Numbered from the stretch's first letter, positions 44,296-53,674 are shown. The stretch is DNA of 64,000 nucleotides from Fredinandcohnia onubensis (GCF_002734285.1 NZ_NSEA01000008.1:60902-124901); one strand, 5' to 3'. Translations and numbers: made by a program. The notes: generated from the sequence alone by a model not told the origin.

Positions 44296-46467
44296 CTACT
44301 TATCAAGCTTAAGTTTTGCTAAAGCATCTGCTAATGCGGTATTGATTGGTTCTTCTTTTTGCTGTTTTTTCATGAAATTGGACACTTCTCGTTTAGATAG
44401 TTTTCCTGATTGGTTCTTTTTGCGTCGCTCATTGAAGGTTGACAATTTTTCTCGGTGTCCACATTTACATACGAATAATTGACCTTCCCCTTCCCCGCGT
44501 AGTTCCAATTTCTTATGACAGTTCGGGCATCTTGCATTTGTTAATTTTGCAATGTTTTTACGATGACCACATTCACGGTCCTGACAAACGAGCATTTTTC
44601 CCTTTTTCCCATTGACTTCAAGCATCAATTTCCCACAATCAGGACATTTTGTGCCTGTAATGTTGTCGTGCTTGAACCTTGAATCACTCATTTTTATGTC
44701 TTTAACAACTTCTTTTGTGTATTGCTTTATATCCGAGATGAAATTATTCTTTTTCAATTGCCCTTTTGCGATTTGTTCAAGCTTCTGCTCCCACTCAGCT
44801 GATAGCACAGGAGATTTCAAATCATCTGGTACTAGCTCTAATAGTTGTTTTCCTTTATTAGTAATGTGGATGTCTTGGCCTTTTTTTTCAATTAAAAATG
44901 TATTAAAAAGCTTTTCAATGATATCCGCACGTGTCGCAACCGTACCTAATCCACCTGTTTTGCCAATGGTTTCAATTAAATCCTTGCTTTCTCCAGCCAT
45001 ATATTTTGCTGGATTCTCCATTGCGGAAAGTAAGGTTCCTTCATTGAATGGCTTGGGTGGCTGCGTTTCTTTTTGTACTTCTTTTACAGATAGAACCTTC
45101 AGGGTTGACCCTGGTTGAACGGAAGCTGGTATTTGACCCTCATCATCGTTCTCGTCAGTTGAAGTAATCACTTCTTTCCAACCTAAAGATGAAACTGTAA
45201 TCCCTTTTGCCACGAAAAGTTCCTTGCCAATGCGTGCCTGAACGGTTTTTTGTTCATACGTATAAGGTGGAAGAAAGACAGCTAAGAAGCGTTTTACAAT
45301 TAAATCATAAATTTTTTCTTCCTTGGCAGATAAGGCCTGTAAATTCGGGCGATCCTCAGTTGGAATAATCGCATGGTGGTCTGTGACCTTACTATTATCA
45401 ACAAACGATTTGTTCGTTTTAATCCCGCTTTTCAGGATCTTGGCACCAAGCTTCGCATATGGTTGCACCATACATGCTTCAATTCGATCCTTCAGAGTAT
45501 CTACAATATCAGTTGATAGAAATTTTGAATCGGTTCTTGGATACGTAACAAGCTTGTGTTGTTCGTAAAGCTTTTGGAGGACATTTAAGGTCTCCTTTGC
45601 TGAAAATCCAAACCGTTTATTTGCGTCACGTTGTAGCTCTGTTAAATCATAGAGCTGCGGTGCATAGCTTTTCTTTTGTGCAGTTTGCACGTCGATGATT
45701 TTTGCTTCCTGTCCTTGAAGAGAACGTACAATGGAAGTTGAAACTTCCTTTTTAAAAATACGTTGTTCCTTTGTTTTCTCATGCTGCCACTTCAAGGTTA
45801 ATCCGTCCGTTAATGCATTTATTTCAACATAAGGTATTGGTTTAAAGTTCCGAATTTCTTCTCCACGCTTTGCAATAATCGCTAATGTTGGAGTTTGCAC
45901 TCGCCCACAAGAGAGCTGTGCATTGAACTTTGTTGTTAATGCTCTTGTTGCATTGATTCCGACTAGCCAGTCAGCTTCAGCACGGGCAACGGCTGAGGAA
46001 TAGAGATTCTCATATTCCTTTCCGTTTTTTAAGTTTGCAAAACCTTGCTTAATCGCTTTATCCGTCACAGATGAAATCCATAACCGTTTGATCGGCTTAC
46101 GTGTATTTGATTTTTCAATGATCCATCTAGCAACAAGCTCACCTTCACGACCGGCATCCGTTGCGATAATAATCTCGTTGACATCTTTACGATGCATTTG
46201 TGTTTTAACGGCACTATATTGTTTGCCTGTTTGCTTAATGACAACGAGGCTAAGCGGATTCGGTATAATCGGTAAATCCTCTAATTTCCATGATTTATAT
46301 TGGTCTCCGTATTTTTCAGGGTCTGCTAATGTAACAAGATGGCCAAGTGCCCATGTCACAATATATTTATCTCCTTCGAAAAAGCCATTCCCTTTCTTAT
46401 GGCAATTAAGGACACGCGCAATGTCTCTTCCAACAGAAGGTTTTTCTGCAAGAACTAGTGATTTCAT
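44296..46467 (-). CDS. topB: DNA topoisomerase III
   Basis: Type IA topoisomerase of 723 residues that decatenates and relaxes DNA by single-strand passage. TOPRIM domain begins LVLAEKPSVGRDIARVL, with acidic DAGREGEL near 105. Active-site Tyr lies in VTYPRTDSKFLS near 310. C-terminal zinc-ribbon-like repeats (CPDCGK..CQDRECG; CPNCHK..CKCG) lie at about 620-690. Start has GGAGGAG. Full length. Confidence 0.96.
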   Translation of the reverse strand: MKSLVLAEKPSVGRDIARVLNCHKKGNGFFEGDKYIVTWALGHLVTLADPEKYGDQYKSWKLEDLPIIPNPLSLVVIKQTGKQYSAVKTQMHRKDVNEIIIATDAGREGELVARWIIEKSNTRKPIKRLWISSVTDKAIKQGFANLKNGKEYENLYSSAVARAEADWLVGINATRALTTKFNAQLSCGRVQTPTLAIIAKRGEEIRNFKPIPYVEINALTDGLTLKWQHEKTKEQRIFKKEVSTSIVRSLQGQEAKIIDVQTAQKKSYAPQLYDLTELQRDANKRFGFSAKETLNVLQKLYEQHKLVTYPRTDSKFLSTDIVDTLKDRIEACMVQPYAKLGAKILKSGIKTNKSFVDNSKVTDHHAIIPTEDRPNLQALSAKEEKIYDLIVKRFLAVFLPPYTYEQKTVQARIGKELFVAKGITVSSLGWKEVITSTDENDDEGQIPASVQPGSTLKVLSVKEVQKETQPPKPFNEGTLLSAMENPAKYMAGESKDLIETIGKTGGLGTVATRADIIEKLFNTFLIEKKGQDIHITNKGKQLLELVPDDLKSPVLSAEWEQKLEQIAKGQLKKNNFISDIKQYTKEVVKDIKMSDSRFKHDNITGTKCPDCGKLMLEVNGKKGKMLVCQDRECGHRKNIAKLTNARCPNCHKKLELRGEGEGQLFVCKCGHREKLSTFNERRKKNQSGKLSKREVSNFMKKQQKEEPINTALADALAKLKLDK

Positions 46468-46520
46468 ATTAACTCCTCCAATTCACTCTTCCTATTATAC
46501 ACGATTCCTATTTTTAGACA

Positions 46521-46550
46521 TAAAAAAACTCGGTCTTTTCCCGAGTTTAA
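46521..46550 (-). terminator. terminator of histidine kinase gene
   Basis: AAACTCGG and CCGAGTTT arms with T7 after, overlapping the kinase stop codon. Confidence 0.82.
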
Positions 46551-47662
46551 CTAGCATCACTGTATGGTAGAACTATTTTAAATTCTGTTAAATTTGAATC
46601 TGATGAACATGATATAGATCCACCGTGTTTTTCAATAATTTTTTTACAAACAAAAAGTCCAATCCCAGTCCCAAATTCCTTTGTTGTATAAAATGGTTCA
46701 AATATTGTATCCAAGGATTCCTTAGGTATGGCTGGGCCATTGTTAGAAATAGACACAATAATCTGATTATCGAGATTATACCCCTTAATGATAATGTTGC
46801 GGTCGGTTTCTCTTTGTTTTAATGCGTCAATGGAGTTCATGAGAATATTCAGTAATACTTGTCTAATCTCATCCTCATTAACAGTAATATAAATGTTCGA
46901 GCCAATATTTGTATGTACTTTCACATCACCATCTAAAATACTCGCGTAAATAAATTCGGTAATTTCAGTAAATAAATCAAGTAATGAAACTTCATTTTCA
47001 CTTTTCTCAATTAATTCCTTCTTAGACACGTGAAGAAATTGCGAAATTTTGTAATTCAACTGATTGAGTTCATGACTGATGATATCCAAATATTTAATGT
47101 TAGGGTTATCATTTCCGATTAATTTAACAAAACCAATGACTGCCGTAAGTGGATTTCGGAATTCATGAACAAAGGTAGATGCCATTTGTCCCAAAATGGT
47201 AAGACGCTCTTGATGACTTTGGTCTATGTATTGTATTTTTTCCTGGAGCTGATTCTCTTTCATTTCTGTATATTTGGAAACAGCATAGTAGGAGAACAAA
47301 TCGAAAATCCGATTCACTTCTTCAAAAATAGGGTCTAATTGATCATGATCCAGTTTTGAGCGGTATATGTATTTTAATATTTCTGTTCGACCTAGGTTTA
47401 CATTATAGATAAATTCCCCAATATTAATATTTGCTTCCACTCGTTCTTTGGCTAGTTTATGAGCAAACGATTTTAGTTCTTCTTCATCGATTGGATTAAT
47501 TAATGAGTTTCTAATCAGTTCAAACATCGTTAATCCATTTAACACTAATTTTTCCTTATGAATGTCAGTTTCAGACATTACGGCTTTATCTTTCCAAGAT
47601 GTTAAAAAAAACGATAAATTGCTTTCGAGATAATAAATCAGTTCTCCTACTACAGGATTCAT
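46547..47662 (-). CDS. orphan cytosolic sensor histidine kinase
   Basis: A 371-residue kinase without membrane helices. Residues 1-130 are helical and resemble the HisK_N/RsbR-type globin-like sensor domain seen in some Bacillus kinases; this is by recollection. The H box is FVHEFRNPLTAVIGF with the phosphorylated His at 166. N box ILMNSIDAL, G boxes NGPAIP and GTGIGLFVCKK. No response regulator is adjacent, as is usual for sporulation phosphorelay kinases, so that is a plausible role. ATG 47662 has AAAGGA 10 nt upstream; the TTG at 47671 is too close. Confidence 0.85.
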   Translation of the reverse strand: MNPVVGELIYYLESNLSFFLTSWKDKAVMSETDIHKEKLVLNGLTMFELIRNSLINPIDEEELKSFAHKLAKERVEANINIGEFIYNVNLGRTEILKYIYRSKLDHDQLDPIFEEVNRIFDLFSYYAVSKYTEMKENQLQEKIQYIDQSHQERLTILGQMASTFVHEFRNPLTAVIGFVKLIGNDNPNIKYLDIISHELNQLNYKISQFLHVSKKELIEKSENEVSLLDLFTEITEFIYASILDGDVKVHTNIGSNIYITVNEDEIRQVLLNILMNSIDALKQRETDRNIIIKGYNLDNQIIVSISNNGPAIPKESLDTIFEPFYTTKEFGTGIGLFVCKKIIEKHGGSISCSSDSNLTEFKIVLPYSDAS

Positions 47663-47841
47663 TCCGTTCAAGTCCTTTCTTTCACTTCAATCAGCTCATA
47701 ATCTCAAAGTTATATATTATATAATATTCTACATATTTCGCAAAACTCCTTTTTAGAATTTTAAAAAAACTTAAATAGTAGACAAGTTTTCGAGTGGGTC
47801 AAGCATACATTATAGGGAGACAAACTATAGGAGGGTTGATT

Positions 47842-48291
47842 ATGAAATTTGTTGTGATTAAAAGGAGTTGGATTGTTGCCGCTTTTGTCGCTGCAGTGGT
47901 AATGATTGGAGGTTGGGTTTGGTTGCAGCCTGAGATCATTCCAACGATAGCCCCACAAACAACTGCCAAAGATGATGTTGTAATACATATTACAACTGGA
48001 GAATTAACATCAAAAACAGATGATGGCAAAGAAATTGAATCCTATTTCTGGAATCCAGGGACGGTCTATGTTCCTCAAGGTAAGGAAGTGACCTTTAATA
48101 TTTATGGGGTAAATGGCAAGGAGCACTCGTTCTATATCGAAGGTACAGACATCAAAGGAACAGTGAAAAAAGGAGAAGAAATCACGATTAAAGCAAACTT
48201 CGAGGAAGAAGGCATGTATCGCATCATTTGTCTGAATCACTCGGATATTAATAATAACGGTCCGATGATTGGTTATATTGTTGTAGATTAA
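47842..48291 (+). CDS. membrane-anchored cupredoxin
   Basis: A 149-residue protein: basic n-region, one membrane helix (about 10-28), a linker, and a single cupredoxin domain (45-149) outside the cell. All four type-1 copper ligands are present: H95 in GKEHSF, C130, H133 in CLNHSD, M142 in PMIGY. It could be an electron carrier or copper-handling protein, and it resembles the CuA-like soluble domain of oxidases but has the mononuclear pattern. AGGAGGG before ATG 47842. Confidence 0.87.
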   Translation: MKFVVIKRSWIVAAFVAAVVMIGGWVWLQPEIIPTIAPQTTAKDDVVIHITTGELTSKTDDGKEIESYFWNPGTVYVPQGKEVTFNIYGVNGKEHSFYIEGTDIKGTVKKGEEITIKANFEEEGMYRIICLNHSDINNNGPMIGYIVVD

Positions 48292-48295
48292 AAGT

Positions 48296-48327
48296 AAAAC
48301 AGGAGAGCTGGCTCTCCTGTTTTTATT
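48296..48327. terminator. bidirectional terminator
   Basis: AAAACAGGAGAG and CTCTCCTGTTTT arms between convergent genes. Confidence 0.87.
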
Positions 48328-48730
48328 GTTTACGCACAGTGATTGCATTTGTTGTCTTTTTCACAATACAATCCTCTATGTCTGCTTGTCCAAGAAGACC
48401 TAGTGTAATAGCGGCATCAATTTTCTGTTGGTCAGGTTGCTTTATAATTTGGATGCAATCCACAAGATTGAGTTCCTCTAATTTCTTCACCATTTTTTCA
48501 TCATGGTAGCTTTCAGAGGTACGTATTTGTCGTTGAATCTTATAATCTCCAACGATTGACTCCCCTTTTTCCTGCTTCCCTACCGTCTCATCAAAATACA
48601 CATTAATAACCTTCTTCATTTCCTTTAATTCCTTCTCAATTTCCTTTGCTTTTTCACTTAATGTAAAATACTTTGAAATGAGTTCTTCCGGAATTTGTGT
48701 AAACCGCTTGGAATCCTGCACTTCCATCAC
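48323..48730 (-). CDS. uncharacterised helical protein
   Basis: A protein of 132-135 residues with a strongly helical, charged middle (LSEKAKEIEKELKEMKKVIN, about 24-44) and a beta-rich second half ending AITVRKQ. No family recognised. It resembles in layout small DNA-metabolism accessory proteins, but I do not assign one. Start ambiguous: GTG 48730, ATG 48727 and GTG 48721. AGGGG is best spaced (8 nt) for GTG 48721. Confidence 0.6.
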   Translation of the reverse strand: MMEVQDSKRFTQIPEELISKYFTLSEKAKEIEKELKEMKKVINVYFDETVGKQEKGESIVGDYKIQRQIRTSESYHDEKMVKKLEELNLVDCIQIIKQPDQQKIDAAITLGLLGQADIEDCIVKKTTNAITVRKQ

Positions 48731-48840
48731 CCCTAAATGCTTGATAATTCATCATATGATGGGTGAAGGGATAACATTCTAGTACAGAAAAAATCCAGCT
48801 AAAAGCAGCTGGATTTTTCATAATGTATTCTAGAGTCGGA

Positions 48841-48940
48841 GTGCTATCAGCCATAAAGTTTGGTTATTGGCCGTATAATTGTTTTATCGGCCATAAATCT
48901 AAAATATCGGCCGTAAAACTTTATTATTAGCCGTATTTTT
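48841..48940. repeat. five tandem units with an exact 20-bp period
   Basis: The GCC/GGCC core recurs at 48850, 48870, 48890, 48910 and 48930. Units vary around TTATCGGCCRTAAA. There are no unique spacers. It lies in the gene-free 48731-48962 interval upstream of the small protein gene and just after the VWA gene. Confidence 0.8.
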
Positions 48941-48962
48941 TAAAAAAGACGAAATAACCGTT

Positions 48963-50879
48963 TTAAATACTTTTATATAGTAGTTTTTTCAGTAATGGGA
49001 ACAGGACATCTGGTAATTGCTCAATGTTTGGCACCAAAATACTGTATTTACCATATATGTTTTGAATTGTTGTTTGTTGGCCTTCATCAATTTCTCCATT
49101 TGATAAGAAAACGTTGATGACTTCGATACCATGCTTTCGTGCTTTTAATACGGCTTCGTGTGTATCAATTATCCCATTTTGCTCATAATCAAATGCTGCG
49201 GGCTCTCCGTCGGAAAAGACAAGTAGGAATTTTTGTTTCTCGGTTCGTTGTAAGAGTTTCTTCGTTTGCAAACGAATGGAAAAACCGTCGCGATTGTCTT
49301 CTTCTGGCTCGAGCTGCATGATTTCCGCACCGTAGCTGCGCTTTAAGCTTGAGTCAAAATCGATCACCGTTTGCAGGTAGTTCGGTTGTTTTGTACTATC
49401 TGCATCATTGGTGTCCTCCCAAAAACCTGTCACATCATGAGGAACCTGGACAGATTTTAATGCTTCGTGGAAGAGTGCAATTCCTAGCTTTGTTTGGTCC
49501 ATTTTATCGTACATCGATGCTGAACAATCTACTAACAATGAGAATACCGCATCAATTTGATGGGATGGCTGTTCTTTTTTATAAAATAATCTAGGATTGT
49601 CGTCTGTAAAGATACGAATTAGCTTCTTATTTAATCTTCCAAAATGCAAATCCCCTCTTGGGAGATTCTTTTTATGTTCCAATGTTTTAAGGATCATTTG
49701 CTTGAGCTTTTTCTGATAAGGAGCAATGATCGTTTTGTTTTTTTCGTATTGGATGACTTCTTCGTCAATTGGTTTTCGTGCACTCTTAAATACAGGGAAA
49801 GCAAAACGATTTTCTTTTCCAAATTCAGCTTCAGAGGAACCTTCCTTTTCAGAATGCACCATTTCCATTGCTTCCATCTTGGAATAATCTTTATTTTTAC
49901 TTTGTTTAGACGAGCCTTGGGCAATTCCTAACGCTTGGTCACCCTCTTCGCCTTCTCTGGCCCCTTCACCCATCAGATTCGTTCGTGAACCTTGTTCTAG
50001 ATCAAATTGTAAAAAGCTTTTTGTTGGTGTACTTGTTTCTCGATGCCAGGTTTCGAACTTCTCTTCATGGATATCTTCATCCCCTTTTTTGACATCATCA
50101 AGTACATCATTATTTTTCAATTTATCCTTCCGTTTCAAGTCGTCAATTGTTAAGCCATCTTCAAGTATTTCATAATCGAGTTCTGGTAAATGAAAATACG
50201 TATTTAACATATCTTCATCAAGAACATCCTCTAGTACATCGATGATTTCCATGCATATTTTGATGATGTCCTTTGTCCTTTTTGCATCAAAGACTTTCTC
50301 AATTTGACCTCGTAAAAACGGAATCAAGAGATCAATTTTTTGTTGAATCGACGGAATTTCTTCAAGTGGAGATTCAGCCGTTAGTAGAACAAAGATGCTG
50401 TTAAACAAGGCATCAGTTGGTACACTTTTAACAATGTTGACATGGAGCTGATCCTCATAATACTTGCGATAAATACGTCGTCTTTCAGTAAATGCTTTTC
50501 GTGTTCCTGGCCGTTCCTTTTTACATTGTTCTTCCAAACGACTATCTTCGAACAACATAAATAATTGTTTCGCGAAACTCGGAAGATCACTTTTTCTACA
50601 GAATGATAAATAGCGATCAATTTCTTTAAAATCCGTATATTTCATGCTACCAATCGTCCGTAAAAAAACATCACTTAATAGTCCATTTCGTTTGTCGCTA
50701 GTTGTGCGATTATCCCAAAAATGACTAATGATAACCTTTTGCTGGATCGGATCAAGATAGGATTTATAGCCTAACTCTATTTCGAGCTCAGGATTTTTAG
50801 AGATAGTTTTGGCAAGGTCCGATAATTCCATGAATAGAAAGGAGTCAACCTTTTTATCATTAAATTGAATAAATCTCAT
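48963..50879 (-). CDS. yojO: VWA-domain protein, YojO/NorD-like
   Basis: A 638-residue cytosolic protein, the same length as B. subtilis YojO. N-terminal helical region, acidic linker, and C-terminal von Willebrand A domain (about 440-635) with the MIDAS motif VDCSASM and downstream FSDGEP. Such proteins act with MoxR-type AAA+ ATPases as chaperones that insert metal or remodel enzyme complexes. The cognate ATPase gene is 11 bp upstream. No NO reductase or Rubisco gene is near, so the client is unknown. Confidence 0.9.
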   Translation of the reverse strand: MRFIQFNDKKVDSFLFMELSDLAKTISKNPELEIELGYKSYLDPIQQKVIISHFWDNRTTSDKRNGLLSDVFLRTIGSMKYTDFKEIDRYLSFCRKSDLPSFAKQLFMLFEDSRLEEQCKKERPGTRKAFTERRRIYRKYYEDQLHVNIVKSVPTDALFNSIFVLLTAESPLEEIPSIQQKIDLLIPFLRGQIEKVFDAKRTKDIIKICMEIIDVLEDVLDEDMLNTYFHLPELDYEILEDGLTIDDLKRKDKLKNNDVLDDVKKGDEDIHEEKFETWHRETSTPTKSFLQFDLEQGSRTNLMGEGAREGEEGDQALGIAQGSSKQSKNKDYSKMEAMEMVHSEKEGSSEAEFGKENRFAFPVFKSARKPIDEEVIQYEKNKTIIAPYQKKLKQMILKTLEHKKNLPRGDLHFGRLNKKLIRIFTDDNPRLFYKKEQPSHQIDAVFSLLVDCSASMYDKMDQTKLGIALFHEALKSVQVPHDVTGFWEDTNDADSTKQPNYLQTVIDFDSSLKRSYGAEIMQLEPEEDNRDGFSIRLQTKKLLQRTEKQKFLLVFSDGEPAAFDYEQNGIIDTHEAVLKARKHGIEVINVFLSNGEIDEGQQTTIQNIYGKYSILVPNIEQLPDVLFPLLKKLLYKSI

Positions 50880-50889
50880 TGTAAAAACC

Positions 50890-51774
50890 TCACTCGAACA
50901 GAGTTTCTGCTATATTTTTAACGGCTGCTTTCTCACGATCATCTTCTAATTTTTCAATGATACCACGTTCAATGGCGCGCAATGGTGGCATATACATGGC
51001 TAAATCACAAGTATCAATCAATGCCCGAATCGATGCCGCTTCCTCAGAAAGCATGCCACCTCGGACCTGTGTAATTAAATCAGCAGACAAGGAAACAAAT
51101 TTATTGATTACATTTTCGTCTTTCAATGCTGTTTGTGATTGAAGAACTTGTTTCAGTGTTTCTCCTTGAATATATGGTACCTCAATTACGACAAAGCGGT
51201 TTTTCAATGCTTCATTTAGAGGTACAGTTCCAACGTAGCCCTCGTTAATTGCAGCAATGACCCCGAAGCCATTCTCTGCACGGACTACTTCAGCAGTAAA
51301 CGGATTTGTGATCATTTTACGATAATCAAGTACACCATTTAAAATTGGCAATGTTTCAGGTTTTGCCATATTGATTTCATCGATATATAGTAAATAACCT
51401 TTTTTCATCGCATTGATTACAGGTCCAGAAACAAATTCGATTTTCATTTTTCCATCATGCTCTTGAATGGTTTTGTAGCCAAGCAAGGCTTCTGCATCTA
51501 GGTCGACTGAACAGTTTATACTGTACATTGGTTGTTGGAATAACTGTGAAATGGTTTCAGCAAGCTTTGTTTTTCCTGAACCAGTTGGGCCTTTTAATAG
51601 CACATTTTTACCAATGCTAAGTGCAATAATCGCATCTCGAATAATATTGATATCTGAAGGAGTGTAACCACCTTTTCCGATTAATAGTTCATCACCGGAA
51701 ACTTGATTTATTCTATTTGAAATCTCAGTTTTTAAATTTATCGGTAACTTCAAATCTTCTAGTTGAATCGTCAT
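50890..51774 (-). CDS. yojN: MoxR-family AAA+ ATPase, YojN/NorQ-like
   Basis: A 294-residue AAA+ ATPase: Walker [10 protein letters not shown] at about 61-69, Walker [11 protein letters not shown], sensor 1 VIAAINEG, and arginine finger region ALKNRFV. Partner of the VWA protein encoded next; probably forms a hexamer that powers it. Start ATG 51774 with GAGAGG 12 nt upstream. The pair is transcribed away from the toxin locus. Confidence 0.9.
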   Translation of the reverse strand: MTIQLEDLKLPINLKTEISNRINQVSGDELLIGKGGYTPSDINIIRDAIIALSIGKNVLLKGPTGSGKTKLAETISQLFQQPMYSINCSVDLDAEALLGYKTIQEHDGKMKIEFVSGPVINAMKKGYLLYIDEINMAKPETLPILNGVLDYRKMITNPFTAEVVRAENGFGVIAAINEGYVGTVPLNEALKNRFVVIEVPYIQGETLKQVLQSQTALKDENVINKFVSLSADLITQVRGGMLSEEAASIRALIDTCDLAMYMPPLRAIERGIIEKLEDDREKAAVKNIAETLFE

Positions 51775-51891
51775 GAAGTATCAAATCCTCTCATACATAT
51801 GTTTATTATGTGAATAACCTCTTATGTCCCCACGTATTTTACCGAAGTTTGTACATTGAAGCAATGAATACACCTTGAAATTCAAGTATTT

Positions 51892-51921
51892 GTGACATTT
51901 TTTATGAAGATATGGTATTAT
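51892..51921 (+). promoter_or_regulatory. candidate promoter of antitoxin RNA
   Basis: GTGACA (51892-51897), 18-bp spacer, TATTAT (51916-51921); predicted start near 51928. Confidence 0.5.
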
Positions 51922-51927
51922 AATAAT

Positions 51928-52068
51928 AAATACTCGTAAAATACAAATAGACCGCAGATGTTGCGAGCATCTACGGCCTAGCAATAGAATGGTCCCACTA
52001 AGAGGATCAGCCTAAGATGAAATAGACCTCACCCGATTTTTAGCGGAAAAAGGGAGGTCTATTTTTTA
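51928..52068 (+). ncRNA. putative antisense antitoxin RNA (RatA/SR4-like)
   Basis: A transcript from the promoter at 51892-51921 would run about 140 nt to the terminator AATAGACCTC..GAGGTCTATTTTTTA. It is complementary to the last part of the toxin reading frame and its 3' leader, as in the convergent, 3'-overlapping type I pairs of Bacillus (txpA/ratA, bsrG/SR4). It includes a stem CCGCAGATG..CATCTACGG. Limits are inferred. Confidence 0.55.
51945..51990 (-). terminator. probable 3' end of toxin mRNA
   Basis: On the minus strand GGCCGTAGATG and CATCTGCGGTC form a stem followed by TATTTGTATTTT. Confidence 0.55.
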
Positions 52069-52070
52069 TT
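52020..52070. terminator. bidirectional hairpin in the toxin-antitoxin overlap
   Basis: AATAGACCTC (about 52022-52031) and GAGGTCTATT (about 52055-52064) with T6 on the plus strand: terminator of the antisense RNA, lying inside the 3' end of the toxin frame. Confidence 0.7.
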
Positions 52071-52145
52071 GTTGTCAAAAGATAAAATCGCAACAACAAG
52101 AGACGCGAACGAAAGCATTAATACAAGGCTCTCATATATCGTCAT
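52041..52145 (-). CDS. holin-like type I toxin peptide (BsrG/TxpA family)
   Basis: A 34-residue peptide starting MTIYESLVLM, with one hydrophobic helix (about 6-24) and a basic, aromatic end NRPPFFR. The MTxYESLxLM start is that of Bacillus BsrG and the putative holin-like toxin family. AAAGGGGGTG lies 8 nt before the ATG, a near perfect ribosome site. Own promoter with extended -10 and an antisense RNA gene opposite its 3' end. Expected to insert in the membrane and depolarise or disturb it when not repressed. No prophage genes are nearby. Confidence 0.8.
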
Positions 52146-52213
52146 ATAGGCATCACCCCCTTTCATTTGGGAGCTTAGCCGACCACCCTTATCGGACAAA
52201 CTATTGCTTATTC

Positions 52214-52242
52214 ATTATAGCACATTTTACCATACGAACACA
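52214..52242 (-). promoter_or_regulatory. toxin promoter with extended -10
   Basis: Minus-strand TGCTATAAT (extended -10, TATAAT at 52219-52214) with weak -35 TGTGTT 17 bp away. Confidence 0.6.
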
Positions 52243-52250
52243 CGTTTCAT

Positions 52251-53489
52251 TTAAAATTGGTTCTTTAGACTTACGAGTGCCCCGTCGAGGTTTGCTTTAA
52301 TCGCATCCTCTTTCTTATTAAGATGCTCACCAATATAGGCAAGAAGTTCATTATCGAAGGCTAAGCCACTAGCAAATTGACGTTTGACAAAGCGCTCCGC
52401 TTCTTCAAATGTTGAAAACTTTGCATCGAGTGTTTTCTTGTCGTGGTGAATAACCCAACGAACGTCTTTTTTAAAGATAAAGGACTTTTCTCCTTTTCGA
52501 TTCACAAACAGAGTTCCATTATCATTCTCTTTGAGATTAAGTTGGTTTTCAGGTGCATCATGGCGGATTGCATATAATGGGAATGTATTTTTGACAAAAA
52601 GTTCAAATGCAGTATCACCAAGTGAACATCCTGATGCTTTCGGGTGCCCCCCACCACCAAATCGTTTTGCAAATTCAGATACATCGACCTCATCATATAT
52701 GGTACGAAGTCCAATCTTTTTCGTGCCAACATTTAATATCGCAATTAAGTCAAGATGTGGATTTAGCTTTCCGAGTGCATTTCCAAGTTCAGAAATGTAT
52801 TGTTCCCCATGAACAACACCCACACAATAATCTTCAATAAATGTTTGTACCATTTGTCTATTTTTCGAGTTAATATATCGCTCGATTTTCTTATCTTCCG
52901 TATCTAATAGAAATTCTTCCGCTTCCGTTAACTGGAAATTGTCTTGATTGTTTTGAAGTCGTTCTAGCATCTTCGTTTCAAACTCTTCAATTCCAATAAT
53001 AAAAAATAAATCATTTAAGCGTTTCGCTTCTACGCGATTCTCAGTTTCCCATTCCCACGTATCATATAGTCTTACAAGCTCAATAAATGCCTCTAAGCCA
53101 TTATGTTTTTGGATGAGATTTTTTTCAAGAAGAAATTCATAGTAGAGTGAAGTTGCACACGTTTTCTTGCCTGACTCATATTCAGCCTGTACAAATCCCC
53201 AGTCATACTTATTAAAATGCATGGCTGTTTTATGATGGTCAACCATCTGTATGTAGTGACCCTTCTTATGACGTTTCTCCAATGCTTTTTCATTTTTATC
53301 ATTCACTGCAAGATCCGTTATGTATACTTTTGCTTGATGGTGTTCTGGGTTTTCAATATATTTTTCCACGCGCTCGTTTAAGTTTCGGTAAGAGCAATAG
53401 GAGACATCAACCTCATCACCAAATGCCAGTTTGGCAACAAGTCCACATCCTACTCCGTCTAAATCACTATCTGAAAATAACTTTATCAA
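52251..53489 (-). CDS. nrnB: DHH-family nano-RNase, NrnB-like
   Basis: A 412-residue DHH/DHHA1 phosphoesterase. Metal site: FSDSDLDGVGCG at the start, ITDLAVND, and VDHHKTA near residue 91. C-terminal DHHA1 ends GGGGHPKASGCSLG. Length and layout match B. subtilis NrnB (YngD), which degrades 2-5-mer RNAs; cyclic-dinucleotide product hydrolysis is also possible. TTG start with GGGGG 8 nt upstream. Confidence 0.85.
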   Translation of the reverse strand: MIKLFSDSDLDGVGCGLVAKLAFGDEVDVSYCSYRNLNERVEKYIENPEHHQAKVYITDLAVNDKNEKALEKRHKKGHYIQMVDHHKTAMHFNKYDWGFVQAEYESGKKTCATSLYYEFLLEKNLIQKHNGLEAFIELVRLYDTWEWETENRVEAKRLNDLFFIIGIEEFETKMLERLQNNQDNFQLTEAEEFLLDTEDKKIERYINSKNRQMVQTFIEDYCVGVVHGEQYISELGNALGKLNPHLDLIAILNVGTKKIGLRTIYDEVDVSEFAKRFGGGGHPKASGCSLGDTAFELFVKNTFPLYAIRHDAPENQLNLKENDNGTLFVNRKGEKSFIFKKDVRWVIHHDKKTLDAKFSTFEEAERFVKRQFASGLAFDNELLAYIGEHLNKKEDAIKANLDGALVSLKNQF

Positions 53490-53674
53490 GTCGGATTCCC
53501 CCTTTTACTCCTAGTTTCGATTAGATTTGCTATTTTCATACCCATTTACTACTTTACACTAAAAAAGAAAAAAGGACGAGTATTGGTTGTCAATCGAAGA
53601 ATTTTCACCTACCATTCTGTCATTTTTGTGATATAATCCATTAATCATCAAGGAAGGCAAAAGGAAATATTTTT

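Noticed and set aside
44612-45118. 168-residue plus-strand frame inside topB
   Set aside because: Antisense of an intact, conserved topoisomerase domain.
48841-48940. CRISPR array
   Set aside because: Units are 20 bp end to end with no unique spacers and no cas genes nearby.
51775-52250. Prophage remnant around the toxin
   Set aside because: No integrase, capsid or other phage gene, and both flanks are conserved Bacillus housekeeping genes.
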